From Streptomyces spinosisporus (lineage in GTDB: Bacteria; Actinomycetota; Actinomycetes; Streptomycetales; Streptomycetaceae), in contig NZ_JALDAX010000006.1 in the NCBI RefSeq assembly GCF_022698145.1, positions 310,001-374,000 on the forward strand: a stretch of DNA of 64,000 bases, given 5' to 3'. Shown piece after piece: positions 8,533 through 16,874 of this stretch (the first letter of the stretch is position 1; the number at the start of each line of letters is the position of its first letter). Made by a program: the position numbers and the translations under genes. The notes below the pieces were generated by a model. It was given only the letters and a program-made list of their open reading frames with translations, did no database searches and was not told the DNA's origin.

Positions 8533-8545
8533 GGCCGGTGGAGCT

Positions 8546-8582
8546 GACGAGGGGGCGACTTGCCGTTGGTCTCCCCCTCGTC
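8546..8582. terminator. bidirectional terminator between convergent genes
   Basis: GACGAGGGGG at 8546-8555 pairs perfectly with CCCCCTCGTC at 8573-8582 around a 17-nt loop, in the 104-bp gap between the convergent phosphatase and GH43 genes. Confidence 0.75.
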
Positions 8583-8636
8583 CTGCCGCACCAGGCAGAT
8601 GCCCGTCCTGTCACGTCGGACGGGTGCGATCCGCCG

Positions 8637-9992
8637 TCAGGCGACTTCGATGCTGTCCAGTTCCGCGTACAGCTCGCCCTTGCCGAGACGGATCGTGTTC
8701 CAGCCCTCGTGCAGATCGACGGAGACCGCCGTGTACTGCCAGTTGTCCCAGCCGGTGTACGGGTAGCGGACCTCGCCCGCGGCGGTGCCGTTCACGGTGA
8801 GGCGGTGCGAGGAGCTCGCGGGTGAACCGGCGGAGTTCAGGGAGCCGTTGCCGTAGCGGACCGTGAGGGTGTGCGATCCGGTGGCGGGGGTGAAGACCGA
8901 GAACTCCACATAGCTGTCGTCGTTGTCGATGTGCCCGACGGCCCGGCCGTCCAGCGCACCGGCGGCGTCCCGTACGGCGGCGTCGTGCACCGACGCGTTC
9001 TCCGCCTGGTAGATCACCTTGCTGCCGTCGACGACCGGATAGCCGTTCGCCCAGCCGAGGTCCGCGACGTACAGGGAGCGGTGGGTGCGGTCGGCGTTCC
9101 AGCCGTGGAAGACGATCCGGTCGCGGCCGTCGGGTCCGGTCACCACGTCCTGTCCGCCGGGTCCGTGGACGGTCCCGGAGAAGGAGTCGGTGGTCATCAG
9201 CGGGGCGGCGGCCTTGGTGTACGGGCCGGTGAGGCTGTCGGCCACGGCGTAACTCGTCTTGTAGCGGTCGTCGCCGTAGAAGTCCGCCGAGTAGAACAGC
9301 ACATAGTGACCCGCCCGGTTGACCAGGGTCGACGCCTCGACGAGGCCGCCCTCCCAGGAGCGGTCCTGGCGGATCAGCGGGACGGCACTGCCGGTGGTGC
9401 GGGTGCCGTCCCAGGCGACCTCCTGCAGATACAGCCAGGTGTCCTGGCCGCAGCAGTTGCCGTCGTTCTTCCACAGCAGATAGCGGTGGCCGTTCTCGGT
9501 GTACGTCGACGGGTCGATCGCGCCGCCCTGTGCGGCCGGGCACACCAGCGGAGCGTCACCGACCGGGCTGAACTGGCCGTCCGGGGACGCCGATCGGGCC
9601 ACCCCGATGCACTGCCGGTCGCTCGCCCGGTCCCGGGCGACGTAGTACATGGTGAAGCCGGCGCCGTTGTCGAAGACGTCGGGCGCCCACACCAGGGAGC
9701 GCTCCGGCTTCGCCCAACTACCCACTCCTGCAAGGGCGTCGGTGGAGGCCATCGTCCAGTGCAGCAGGTCGGTGGAGGTGGCGTGCTGGATGTACTTGCC
9801 GTCGGAGTTGGTGGAGTAGGCGTGATAGGTGCCGCCCACCTGCACCACGTCGGGGTCGGCGAAGTCCCGGTCCATGACGAGGCGGGCGCCGTCCGAGGCG
9901 GCCGCGGGTGACGCGGTCAGGCCGAGCGTCGCGGCGGCCAGGACCGTCACGGTCGCGGCGAGACGTCCGAAGTGCCGTATGAATGCGCTCAC
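8637..9992 (-). CDS. secreted family 43 glycoside hydrolase with C-terminal CBM6/35-like module
   Basis: The start is GTG 9992, whose GTGA overlaps the stop of the upstream GH43 gene, implying translational coupling. A signal peptide ending in ASPAAASDG occupies residues 1-30. The five-bladed propeller begins LVMDRDFADPDVVQVGGTYHAYST, with the general-base Asp of GH43 in the DPDV motif, and includes WAPDVFDNGAGFTMYYVA. After residue 310 there is a beta-sandwich module beginning YQAENASVHDAAVRD and ending LDSIEVA, typical of CBM6/35 carbohydrate binding. Arabinan or arabinoxylan is the likely substrate class; exact specificity is not visible. Confidence 0.88.
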   Translation of the reverse strand: MSAFIRHFGRLAATVTVLAAATLGLTASPAAASDGARLVMDRDFADPDVVQVGGTYHAYSTNSDGKYIQHATSTDLLHWTMASTDALAGVGSWAKPERSLVWAPDVFDNGAGFTMYYVARDRASDRQCIGVARSASPDGQFSPVGDAPLVCPAAQGGAIDPSTYTENGHRYLLWKNDGNCCGQDTWLYLQEVAWDGTRTTGSAVPLIRQDRSWEGGLVEASTLVNRAGHYVLFYSADFYGDDRYKTSYAVADSLTGPYTKAAAPLMTTDSFSGTVHGPGGQDVVTGPDGRDRIVFHGWNADRTHRSLYVADLGWANGYPVVDGSKVIYQAENASVHDAAVRDAAGALDGRAVGHIDNDDSYVEFSVFTPATGSHTLTVRYGNGSLNSAGSPASSSHRLTVNGTAAGEVRYPYTGWDNWQYTAVSVDLHEGWNTIRLGKGELYAELDSIEVA

Positions 9993-11458
9993 TTGGTGTA
10001 CACCTCCGCTCTGTCGATGCTCACGAACGCCGCCTGGGAGGAGGCGTTGCGCTCGCCGGTCACCCGGACCCGCAGGGTGTGCCGGCCGGACGCCAGCTTG
10101 GGACTGAGGTACTGCAGGGTCTCTCCGGTGCGGATCGAGCCGTAGAAGTCGACGCGCTGCTCGGCGCCGCCATCGACGCTGATCGCGGCGATGCCGTTGC
10201 CGGTGTCGCGGACGGAGAGCAGGGCGATCCGGGTGCCGGTGAAGGTGAAGGTCGCGGTGTCGCCCGCCTGGTCGATCCAGTGGTCGTCGCCCCAGAAGCA
10301 CTGGGTGGCACAGCCGGTGCCTGAGTTCCAGGTGCCGGTGTAGGCGAGAGTGCCGTCACCGCTGGAGCGGCCGTCGTCGTTGATCCAGTACGTGCCCGAG
10401 CCGGGGTCGCCCGACGGCAGGTCCTGGGTCGCGCCCATGGCGAGCGGCCGGCCGAGGTTGGGGCTGCCGTCGGCGTTCCAGGTGATCTTCTGGGCGCGGG
10501 TGGTGCGGTCGGTGTAGGTGTACGCCGAGGTCGACTTGGCGTGGTAGACGATCCAGTCCTCCGTGCCGTCCGGAGAGCGGAAGAAGGCGTGGTGGCCGGG
10601 GCCGTAGACGCCGTGGTCGTCGGCGCGCGAGAAGACCGGGCCCGAGTGCTGCTGCCAGTTGGCGGGCACGAGCGGGTCGGCGCCGTCGGCCAGCGACATC
10701 ATCCAGACCTGGTAGTCGGGCTTGCCGGTGTCACAGGTCGAATACGTCATCCACGTACGGCCGTTGCGGTTCAGGAACTCCGGTCCCTCGCGGACCTCGG
10801 CGCAGCCGCCCGCGGCGTTGATCGCGACCGCGTCGCCGGAGACCGTGTAGGGGTTGGACATCGGGGCGATGTTGATGCCGTTGTGCTGGTACTGGTTGAT
10901 GCCCGCGTAGGCGAGATACAGACGGCCGTTGTGCTGCAGGATGCCCGGGTCGATGGCGAAGTCGGAGGCGTGGTTGGGCGGGGCCAGCTTGGCCTTGAAG
11001 TGGTAGGAGCCGGCTGGGTCGTCGCCGTCGGACTCCAGGACGTAGATGCGGTGGTGGTCGTCGGTGCCGTCGTCGGCCGTGTAGTAGAGGTACCAGCGGT
11101 TGCCGAAGCGGTAGAACTCCGGTGCCCAGATGTGCTGGTTGCGGGAGGCGTCGCTGTCCGTCCACACGGTGACGGGGTCGGCGGTCAGCAGGGTGCCGAG
11201 CGAGGGCGAGCGCCACATGCGGATGCTGTCACCCTGGGTGGTGGTCAGGTAGTAGTTCCCGTTCCAGTTCGTCATGAACGGGTCCGGGCCGGTGTTGAGC
11301 GGGTTGCGGAAGGTGCCCGCCGCGGCCTCCGCCTTCGCCGGCGCGGAAGGGGGCGCGGCGGGCCGGGCGGAGGCCGGTGCGACGGCGACGAGTCCGAGCA
11401 GCACGGCCAGGAGCGAGAGGACGGCCGTGAGGGGGGTGATGCGCGGTCTGACGCGCAT
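9989..11458 (-). CDS. secreted family 43 glycoside hydrolase (alpha-L-arabinofuranosidase-like)
   Basis: This is a 489-residue protein with a strong signal peptide (MRVRPRITPLTAVLSLLAVL to about residue 32, then a Pro/Ala linker). The catalytic propeller begins FRNPLNTGPDPFMTNWNGNYY, with the base Asp in the PDPF motif, and contains HIWAPEFYRFGNRWYLYYTA near residue 110. A second beta-sandwich domain after residue 355 (DGRSSGDGTLAYTGTW to ISVDGGAEQRVDFYG) resembles jelly-roll binding modules that follow GH43 enzymes. AAGGAG at 11465-11470 precedes the ATG and touches the LacI operator at 11471. Confidence 0.88.
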   Translation of the reverse strand: MRVRPRITPLTAVLSLLAVLLGLVAVAPASARPAAPPSAPAKAEAAAGTFRNPLNTGPDPFMTNWNGNYYLTTTQGDSIRMWRSPSLGTLLTADPVTVWTDSDASRNQHIWAPEFYRFGNRWYLYYTADDGTDDHHRIYVLESDGDDPAGSYHFKAKLAPPNHASDFAIDPGILQHNGRLYLAYAGINQYQHNGINIAPMSNPYTVSGDAVAINAAGGCAEVREGPEFLNRNGRTWMTYSTCDTGKPDYQVWMMSLADGADPLVPANWQQHSGPVFSRADDHGVYGPGHHAFFRSPDGTEDWIVYHAKSTSAYTYTDRTTRAQKITWNADGSPNLGRPLAMGATQDLPSGDPGSGTYWINDDGRSSGDGTLAYTGTWNSGTGCATQCFWGDDHWIDQAGDTATFTFTGTRIALLSVRDTGNGIAAISVDGGAEQRVDFYGSIRTGETLQYLSPKLASGRHTLRVRVTGERNASSQAAFVSIDRAEVYTK

Positions 11459-11470
11459 GGACGGCTCCTT

Positions 11471-11482
11471 TACATCGATGTA
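11471..11482. promoter_or_regulatory. LacI-family operator upstream of the GH43 pair
   Basis: TACATCGATGTA is a perfect 12-bp palindrome directly 5' of the Shine-Dalgarno of the GH43 gene. The same sequence recurs with small changes at 14757 and 16780, so this gene pair has its own regulated promoter or roadblock site. Confidence 0.85.
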
Positions 11483-11515
11483 GGCGAGTGCACGGTTCGA
11501 AGTGTCCCAGCGACC

Positions 11516-12457
11516 TCACTGACCGCCCAGACCCGTTGTGGCCACGGACTTGACGATGTGTCGCTGGAAGAACACGAAGACCACGACCAGCGGCAGGGCC
11601 GCGAGAACGGCGGAGGCCATGGTCTGGGCGTACTGGATGCCGTAGGCGTCCTTCACCGAGGTGATGCCGACCGGCAGGGTCATCAGCGCGGGGTCGGACG
11701 TCGACACGAACGGCCACAGGAAGTTGTTCCACGCCCCGATGAACACGAAGATCCCGACGGCCGCCAGCATCGGCCGGGACAGCGGCAGCAGCACCGACCA
11801 GAAGATCCGCCAGTGACCGGCGCCGTCGATGCGGGCCGCCTCCTCCAGTTCGTCGGGCAGCGAGTCGAAGTGCTTCTTCAGGATGAACACCATCACGGGC
11901 GCCACGGTCTGCGGCAGGATCACCGCGGCGTAGGTGTCGAGCAGATGCAGGGTGAGCATCTGCTGGAACCACGGCACGATCAGGATCTGCGGCGGCACCA
12001 GCACGGCCGCGACCGTGAGCACGAACAGCGGGCGCCGGGCGGGGAATCGGGTGCGGGAGAAGGCGTATCCGGCCATCGCCGAGACCAGCACGGTGATCAC
12101 CGTGACGGCGGCCGAGATGAGCAGGCTGTTGAGCATCCACAGCGGCAGGTCGCCGCGCTCCCACACGGTGCTGAAGCCGTGCAGCGTGAAGCCGTGCCGG
12201 GGCCAGAACCAGTGCGCGGGATCGCTGGCGTCGGCCTCCGACTTGAACGCGGTCAGCAGCGCCCAGGAGGCCGGCAGCAGCCACACCAGCGCCAGGACCG
12301 CGAGAGCGCCGAGGGCGAGCACGCGGCTGACGCGGTTCTCGCCGAGGGTGAGGTTGGTCCGGCCGCCGCGGGCGCGCCGGGTGATGGCCAACTCCCTGAT
12401 GGGGCCCGCTGCTTGCGAGGCCGGGGCGGTGCGGACGGGCAGCTCGGTGGAGGTCAT
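11516..12457 (-). CDS. carbohydrate ABC transporter permease (MalG-type)
   Basis: This is a 313-residue inner-membrane permease with six predicted helices. The EAA loop is clear near residues 195-215 (ELEEAARIDGAGHWRIFW), the site that docks the ATPase. It starts 1 bp after the stop of the other permease gene, so the two form a heterodimer made from one transcript. There is no ATPase gene in the cluster; in Streptomyces such systems commonly share the MsiK ATPase. Confidence 0.93.
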   Translation of the reverse strand: MTSTELPVRTAPASQAAGPIRELAITRRARGGRTNLTLGENRVSRVLALGALAVLALVWLLPASWALLTAFKSEADASDPAHWFWPRHGFTLHGFSTVWERGDLPLWMLNSLLISAAVTVITVLVSAMAGYAFSRTRFPARRPLFVLTVAAVLVPPQILIVPWFQQMLTLHLLDTYAAVILPQTVAPVMVFILKKHFDSLPDELEEAARIDGAGHWRIFWSVLLPLSRPMLAAVGIFVFIGAWNNFLWPFVSTSDPALMTLPVGITSVKDAYGIQYAQTMASAVLAALPLVVVFVFFQRHIVKSVATTGLGGQ

Positions 12458-12458
12458 G

Positions 12459-13364
12459 TCACTTCTCCCGGCGGCGGAGGGCGGCGTACTGGGCGGCGGA
12501 GGCGATCAGGACGAGGGCGAAGAAGACATAGCTGATCGCCGAGGCGTAACCGAGCCGGTAGCCGGTGAAGCCGATGTCGTAGACGTACTCGACGATCGGG
12601 CGGGTGGAGCCGTTCGGGCCGCCCTTGGTGAGCAGATAGATCTGGTCGAAGACCTTCAGGGAGGCCAGGATCTGCAGGACGGTGATCACCACGGTGATGC
12701 GGGACAGCTGGGGCAGCGTGATCGACCACAGGCGTCGCCAGGCACCGGCGCCGTCGAGGGCGGCGGCCTCGTAGAGATGGTCCGGGACGGCCTGCAACGC
12801 GGCCAGATAGAGCAGGAAGTTGAAGCCGACCGTCCACCACAGTGTGGCCAGGGCGATGGCCCACATGGCGACCGACTCGTCGCTGAGCCAGGCCACTTGG
12901 CCGAGGCCCACCACGTCCAGCAGATGGTTGTAGAGGCCGAGGTCGGGCTGGTACAGCCACATCCACAGCAGGCTGACGACGCCGACGGGCAGCAGGTAGG
13001 GGGCGAAGAACGCCAGCCGCCACACCCATTGGCCGGGCAGGCCGGTGTGGACGAGCAGCGCCATCACGAGCGCGACCAGGACCAGCGGCACGGTCGAGAT
13101 GACGGTGAAGAACACGGTGTGGCCGAGGGCGCGCCACATCTCGGCGTCCCCGAACGCCTCGGTGAAGTTGTCGAGGCCGATGAAGCTCGGGGCGTGGGCC
13201 GACAGGGAGGTGTCGGTCAGGCTCATCCACAGGCCCTGGACCAGCGGCCAGACCATGAAGACGGCGAACAGCACGAGGAAGGGCAGCGCGAACAGCAGGC
13301 CGGGCGGGACCGCTCGGCGCACGGGCGTGGCCCCGGGGCGGGGCGCGGCATGCGGAGAGGACAT
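12459..13364 (-). CDS. carbohydrate ABC transporter permease (MalF-type)
   Basis: This is a 301-residue six-helix permease starting at ATG 13364 (MSSPHAAPRPG). It has the first helix FALPFLVLFAVFMVWPLVQG and an EAA loop near residue 200 (EAAALDGAGAWRRLWSITLP). It lies 35 bp downstream of the binding-protein gene and directly upstream of its partner permease. It partners with the 11516 product to import an oligosaccharide. Confidence 0.93.
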   Translation of the reverse strand: MSSPHAAPRPGATPVRRAVPPGLLFALPFLVLFAVFMVWPLVQGLWMSLTDTSLSAHAPSFIGLDNFTEAFGDAEMWRALGHTVFFTVISTVPLVLVALVMALLVHTGLPGQWVWRLAFFAPYLLPVGVVSLLWMWLYQPDLGLYNHLLDVVGLGQVAWLSDESVAMWAIALATLWWTVGFNFLLYLAALQAVPDHLYEAAALDGAGAWRRLWSITLPQLSRITVVITVLQILASLKVFDQIYLLTKGGPNGSTRPIVEYVYDIGFTGYRLGYASAISYVFFALVLIASAAQYAALRRREK

Positions 13365-13399
13365 CGTTGTGCTCCTGGGCGAGGGGGTGCGCGATCGGG

Positions 13400-14743
13400 T
13401 CAGGCCGGGCTGGGCTTGGACAGGAAGGTGTTGAGGCGGCGCACCATCGCGCGCGCCGCACGGTCGGGGGCGAGGCCGTCGTGCAGGGCCTGCTGCAGGA
13501 CCTGCGACATGGCGTTCTGGAAGTCGGAGCCGGCGCCCGCGAACCACGCGGTGGGGTCGAGGACGACATGGTCCTGGGCCTGCGCGTAGTGGGACTGGGG
13601 CTTGAGACGGTGGTAGGCGGCGGTGCGGGTGACGGGGCCGTAGGCGGGGATGTGGCCCGCGGTGGCCCAGATCTGGCCGGCCTTGAGCAGGGCCGCGACG
13701 GCGCGGTGGGTGCGGCGGCGGCGCTCGGGGTCGAGGTCGGGGTGGCGGGGCAGCACGAAGGAGTGCGAGTCCGCGTAGATGGCGGGGGTGTCGAAGACGG
13801 TGGGGAACGGTGCGGCGCTCACCTTCGGATCCGCGGCGCGGAACGTGCCGAGTTCCCATTCGCCGGAGAGGATCATCGCGGTCTGGCGGTTGGCGAAGGC
13901 CGCGATGGCTGCCGGGTAGTCGAGCCGTCCCGGGTTGACCTTGCCGTCGCACAGCTTCGCCATGAAGGCGATGACCTCGGTCATGCGGTCGATGTCGACC
14001 TTCGCGGGACCGCCCTCGGGCAGTTCGAAGATGCCGCCGGTCTGCTTGTAGAGGCCGTAGAACAGGCGCCAGCCCTGGGCGGTGTCGTTGACGTAGCCGA
14101 AGGCGACGCCCTGCTTGCCGGATGCCTTGGCGAGTTCCTTGCCGGCGGCGAGGAAGCGGTCGGGCGAGGAGAAGGCGTCCGCGTCCAGCGTGCCGTCCTT
14201 GGTGAGCAGGCCCGCCTTGGCGACCGGTTCGGGGTGGAAGAAGACGATGAAGGGATGGGTGTCGAGAGGGACGGCGTAGGTGTGTCCGCGGTACTGGGTG
14301 CGCGCCCACACGGCGTCGGTGAAGTCGTCGCGCCTGATGCCGTATTCGGCCAGCACGTCCAGGTCCCACGGGTCGAGCAGCCCGGAGGGCGCATAGCCGG
14401 CCAGCCGTGACATGTGCGCCACGGCGACGTCCGGGCCGCGCCCCCCGGCGGAGGCCATGGCGAGCTTGGTGTAGTAGGGCGTTCCCCACTCCAGGACGGT
14501 GCGCTCGATGTGCGTGCCCGGCATGTCGGGGCCCGCGGCGCGCACCATGTCGTTGAGCAGACCGCCGTCGGCGCCGCTGAACAGGTCCCACAGGCGGACG
14601 GTGGATGCGTCGGCGGCCTGCGCGGACCCGCAGCCGCTGAGCGCGCCGGCGCCCAGGACGGCCGTCCCGGTGGCGAGCGCGGCGGTGAGCGCACGGCGCC
14701 GGGTCAGGCCGGGGGGACCGACGGGTGCGGGTGTGCCGGTCAT
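13400..14743 (-). CDS. extracellular solute-binding lipoprotein of a sugar ABC transporter
   Basis: The 447-residue protein has a twin-arginine-like N-terminus (LTRRRALTAALATG) followed by the lipobox LSGC near residue 38, so it is probably exported and lipid-anchored. The body is a two-lobe periplasmic-binding fold (VRLWDLFSGADGG to the late ATAGHIPAYGPVT segment), as in family 1 sugar-binding proteins. GAGGGAG at 14750-14756 precedes the ATG and abuts an operator at 14757. It opens the permease operon. The ligand is probably an arabino- or galacto-oligosaccharide, judged from the neighbouring enzymes. Confidence 0.9.
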   Translation of the reverse strand: MTGTPAPVGPPGLTRRRALTAALATGTAVLGAGALSGCGSAQAADASTVRLWDLFSGADGGLLNDMVRAAGPDMPGTHIERTVLEWGTPYYTKLAMASAGGRGPDVAVAHMSRLAGYAPSGLLDPWDLDVLAEYGIRRDDFTDAVWARTQYRGHTYAVPLDTHPFIVFFHPEPVAKAGLLTKDGTLDADAFSSPDRFLAAGKELAKASGKQGVAFGYVNDTAQGWRLFYGLYKQTGGIFELPEGGPAKVDIDRMTEVIAFMAKLCDGKVNPGRLDYPAAIAAFANRQTAMILSGEWELGTFRAADPKVSAAPFPTVFDTPAIYADSHSFVLPRHPDLDPERRRRTHRAVAALLKAGQIWATAGHIPAYGPVTRTAAYHRLKPQSHYAQAQDHVVLDPTAWFAGAGSDFQNAMSQVLQQALHDGLAPDRAARAMVRRLNTFLSKPSPA

Positions 14744-14756
14744 GGTGCTCCCTCTT

Positions 14757-14768
14757 TACATCGATGCA
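14757..14768. promoter_or_regulatory. LacI-family operator upstream of the binding-protein/permease operon
   Basis: TACATCGATGCA (11 of 12 to the perfect copy at 11471), within TTTACATCGATGCAAG, 13 bp before the start codon of the binding protein. Confidence 0.82.
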
Positions 14769-14806
14769 AGTTCTGGGCAGGGGTGTGTGCTTCGTACGAA
14801 GGGGTG

Positions 14807-16630
14807 CTACGGGGTGTTCCCGTACGCCGCCGGACGCGTCTGGGCCCGGTGCAGCCGTGCGGTGTCGAGCTTCTCGGAGCGGTCGAAGCGGTAGACGCCG
14901 TTGCGCTCCTGGAAGACGTCGGTGAGCTGGGTGTAGCAGTAGCCGAACATGTCCGCGTCGTCGAGCAGCACCGCGGTCAGCCCGGCGAAGCGCTCGATGA
15001 ACTCCTCCTCCGTGTACGGCCGTTCGCCGTACCCCCAGGAGGCGTCGCGCTGGTCGCCGGCCGCGGCCGCCGCCTCGGGGTCCCACCAGATGCCGCCGAA
15101 CTCGCTGCAGAAGTACGGCTGTCCGCGGTACGGCACCGACCAGGGCCGTCCGTCGGGCGCGGCGTTGACGTACGGCCGGTCCTCGGCGAGCCCGGACATC
15201 GCCTTGGCGAACGCGGCCGGGTCCTGCTCGTAGCAGTGGGAGTCGTAGACGTCGGTCTCGGCGACCCGGTGGGCGTAGCCGGAGGCGTCGATGACCGGGC
15301 GGGTGGCGTCGGCCTGCTTGGTGGCCAGGAACATGGCGCGGGTGACGTCGTCGAGCCGGGTGATGCGGTCGTGCAGCGGCTGATAGGTCTCGTTGAGCGG
15401 GCACCAGCCGACGATCGAGGGGTGCGAGTAGTCGCGTTCGAGTGCCTCCAGCCACTGGGTGACGTACGAGGCGTCGGGGCGCTGGTTGTCGTCGCGGACG
15501 CCGGTCTCGCAGCCCCAGTCGCCGAACTCGCCCCAGACCAGGTAGCCGAGCCGGTCGGCGTGGTACAGGTAGCGCTCCTCGAAGACCTTCTGGTGCAGCC
15601 GGGCGCCGTTGAATCCGGCGCGCAGGCCCAGTTCGATGTCGCGCGCCAGGTCGGCGTCGGTGGGCGCTGTCATCAGGCCGTCGGGGTAGTAGCCCTGGTC
15701 GAGGACGAGGCGCTGGAAGACGGGCTCGCCGTTGAGCAGCAGCCGCTTGCCGCGGACGGAGACCGAACGCAGACCGGCGTAGGAGGTGGCCGTGTCCACG
15801 ATCTGCCCGTCGGCGTCGAGGAGTTGCAGGGTGAGGTCGTACAGGTGCGGGTCGGCCGGTGACCACGGGCGCAGCCGGTCGGCGGGCACGGTGAGCACCA
15901 GGCGGGGCGCGAGGTCGAGGTCCGCGCGGGTCTCGGTGGTGACGATCTCGCCCCGGTCGTCGGCGAGGGTGACGCGCACCCGGTGGCCGGGGAGGTTCGC
16001 GGTCAGCGGCAGTTCCAGGTGGAAGGAGCCGGAGGCCAGGTCGGGGGTGATGCGTGGGCGCCCGAGGGCGGCGGCCCGCGGGACGGGCTCCAGCCAGACG
16101 GTCTGCCAGATGCCGGTCGTACGGGTGTAGTGGCAGTGGGAGTTGGCGTACCAGGTGGCCTGCTTGCCGCGGGCCTGGACGCCGTGGCGGCTGTCGCGGG
16201 CCCGTACGACGAGCGTCAACTCCTGTCCTGCGACGGCCACTTCGCCGAGGTCGGCGGTGAACGGGGTGAAGCCGCCCCGGTGCCGGGCCACCTCGACGCC
16301 GTCGGCCCACACGGTGGTGTCGTGGTCCACGGCGCCGAAGTGCAGCAGGACCCGGGAGTCCGCCCAGTCCTCGGGGACGGTGACGGTGCGCCGGTACCAC
16401 ACGGCTTCGAGGAAGTCGGTCTCGCCGATCCCGGACAGCGTCGACTCCGGGCAGAACGGGACGACGATGCGGTCGTCGAGCTCGCGCTCGCGCAGTCCTC
16501 GTTCGAGCCCGGTGTCGGACCGGTCGATCTCGAACTGCCACTCGCCGTTGAGGTTCAGCCAGGCCTCGCGCACGAACTGCGGCCTGGGGTACTCCGGGCG
16601 GGGCGGATCCGAGGGACGGGGGGAGGGCAT
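14807..16630 (-). CDS. family 2 glycoside hydrolase (cytoplasmic beta-glycosidase)
   Basis: This is a 607-residue protein without a signal peptide. Residues 15-185 form the sugar-binding jelly roll (FVREAWLNLNGEWQFEID, FGAVDHDTTVWADGVEV). Residues 190-290 form the immunoglobulin-like domain, and the C-terminal half is a TIM barrel. The acid/base Glu is in the WCPLNETY motif near residue 410 and the nucleophile Glu in CSEFGGIWWDP near 515. Being cytoplasmic, it should cleave the oligosaccharide imported by the adjacent ABC system. Galactoside, glucuronide or arabinopyranoside specificity cannot be decided. Confidence 0.88.
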   Translation of the reverse strand: MPSPRPSDPPRPEYPRPQFVREAWLNLNGEWQFEIDRSDTGLERGLRERELDDRIVVPFCPESTLSGIGETDFLEAVWYRRTVTVPEDWADSRVLLHFGAVDHDTTVWADGVEVARHRGGFTPFTADLGEVAVAGQELTLVVRARDSRHGVQARGKQATWYANSHCHYTRTTGIWQTVWLEPVPRAAALGRPRITPDLASGSFHLELPLTANLPGHRVRVTLADDRGEIVTTETRADLDLAPRLVLTVPADRLRPWSPADPHLYDLTLQLLDADGQIVDTATSYAGLRSVSVRGKRLLLNGEPVFQRLVLDQGYYPDGLMTAPTDADLARDIELGLRAGFNGARLHQKVFEERYLYHADRLGYLVWGEFGDWGCETGVRDDNQRPDASYVTQWLEALERDYSHPSIVGWCPLNETYQPLHDRITRLDDVTRAMFLATKQADATRPVIDASGYAHRVAETDVYDSHCYEQDPAAFAKAMSGLAEDRPYVNAAPDGRPWSVPYRGQPYFCSEFGGIWWDPEAAAAAGDQRDASWGYGERPYTEEEFIERFAGLTAVLLDDADMFGYCYTQLTDVFQERNGVYRFDRSEKLDTARLHRAQTRPAAYGNTP

Positions 16631-16638
16631 GGGTCTCC

Positions 16639-16756
16639 TTGCGCCTTGTGGTGGTGCTGGGCTTGCGCCGTGCGGTGCTGGGGTTGCGTTGCGGGTGGTG
16701 GGCTTGCGTTGCCTGGTGGTGCTGGGGGCTTGCGTAGTGGGGTGGTGCGGGTTGGT
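16639..16756. repeat. imperfect 20-26 bp tandem repeats, G/T rich
   Basis: Five degenerate units, each beginning TTGCG and running into GGTGGTGCTGGG or a variant, fill the leader between the GH2 start and the LacI operator. The plus strand is almost purely G and T with few A or C, unlike its surroundings. Confidence 0.7.
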
Positions 16757-16779
16757 GCGGCGCTATGTCACCATGGCGA

Positions 16780-16793
16780 TTACATCGTTGTAA
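16780..16793. promoter_or_regulatory. LacI-family operator in the lacI/GH2 divergent region
   Basis: TTACATCGTTGTAA is a 14-bp near-perfect palindrome related to the copies at 11471 and 14757. It lies 82 bp before the LacI start and 150 bp before the GH2 start, so it can serve both directions. Confidence 0.82.
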
Positions 16794-16874
16794 ATGGGTC
16801 GGCAGAAACCGGTTCGGCCCGCAAGCGATTTCTGGTGGTCGGTACGATCACGGGCAGGCGGAAGGAAGAACAGC

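Noticed and set aside
12459..16541. A 1360-codon open frame on the minus strand
   Set aside because: Only its end (to 13364) codes for the permease. The remainder is an Arg/Pro/His-rich antiframe across the binding-protein and GH2 genes, a usual effect of high GC.
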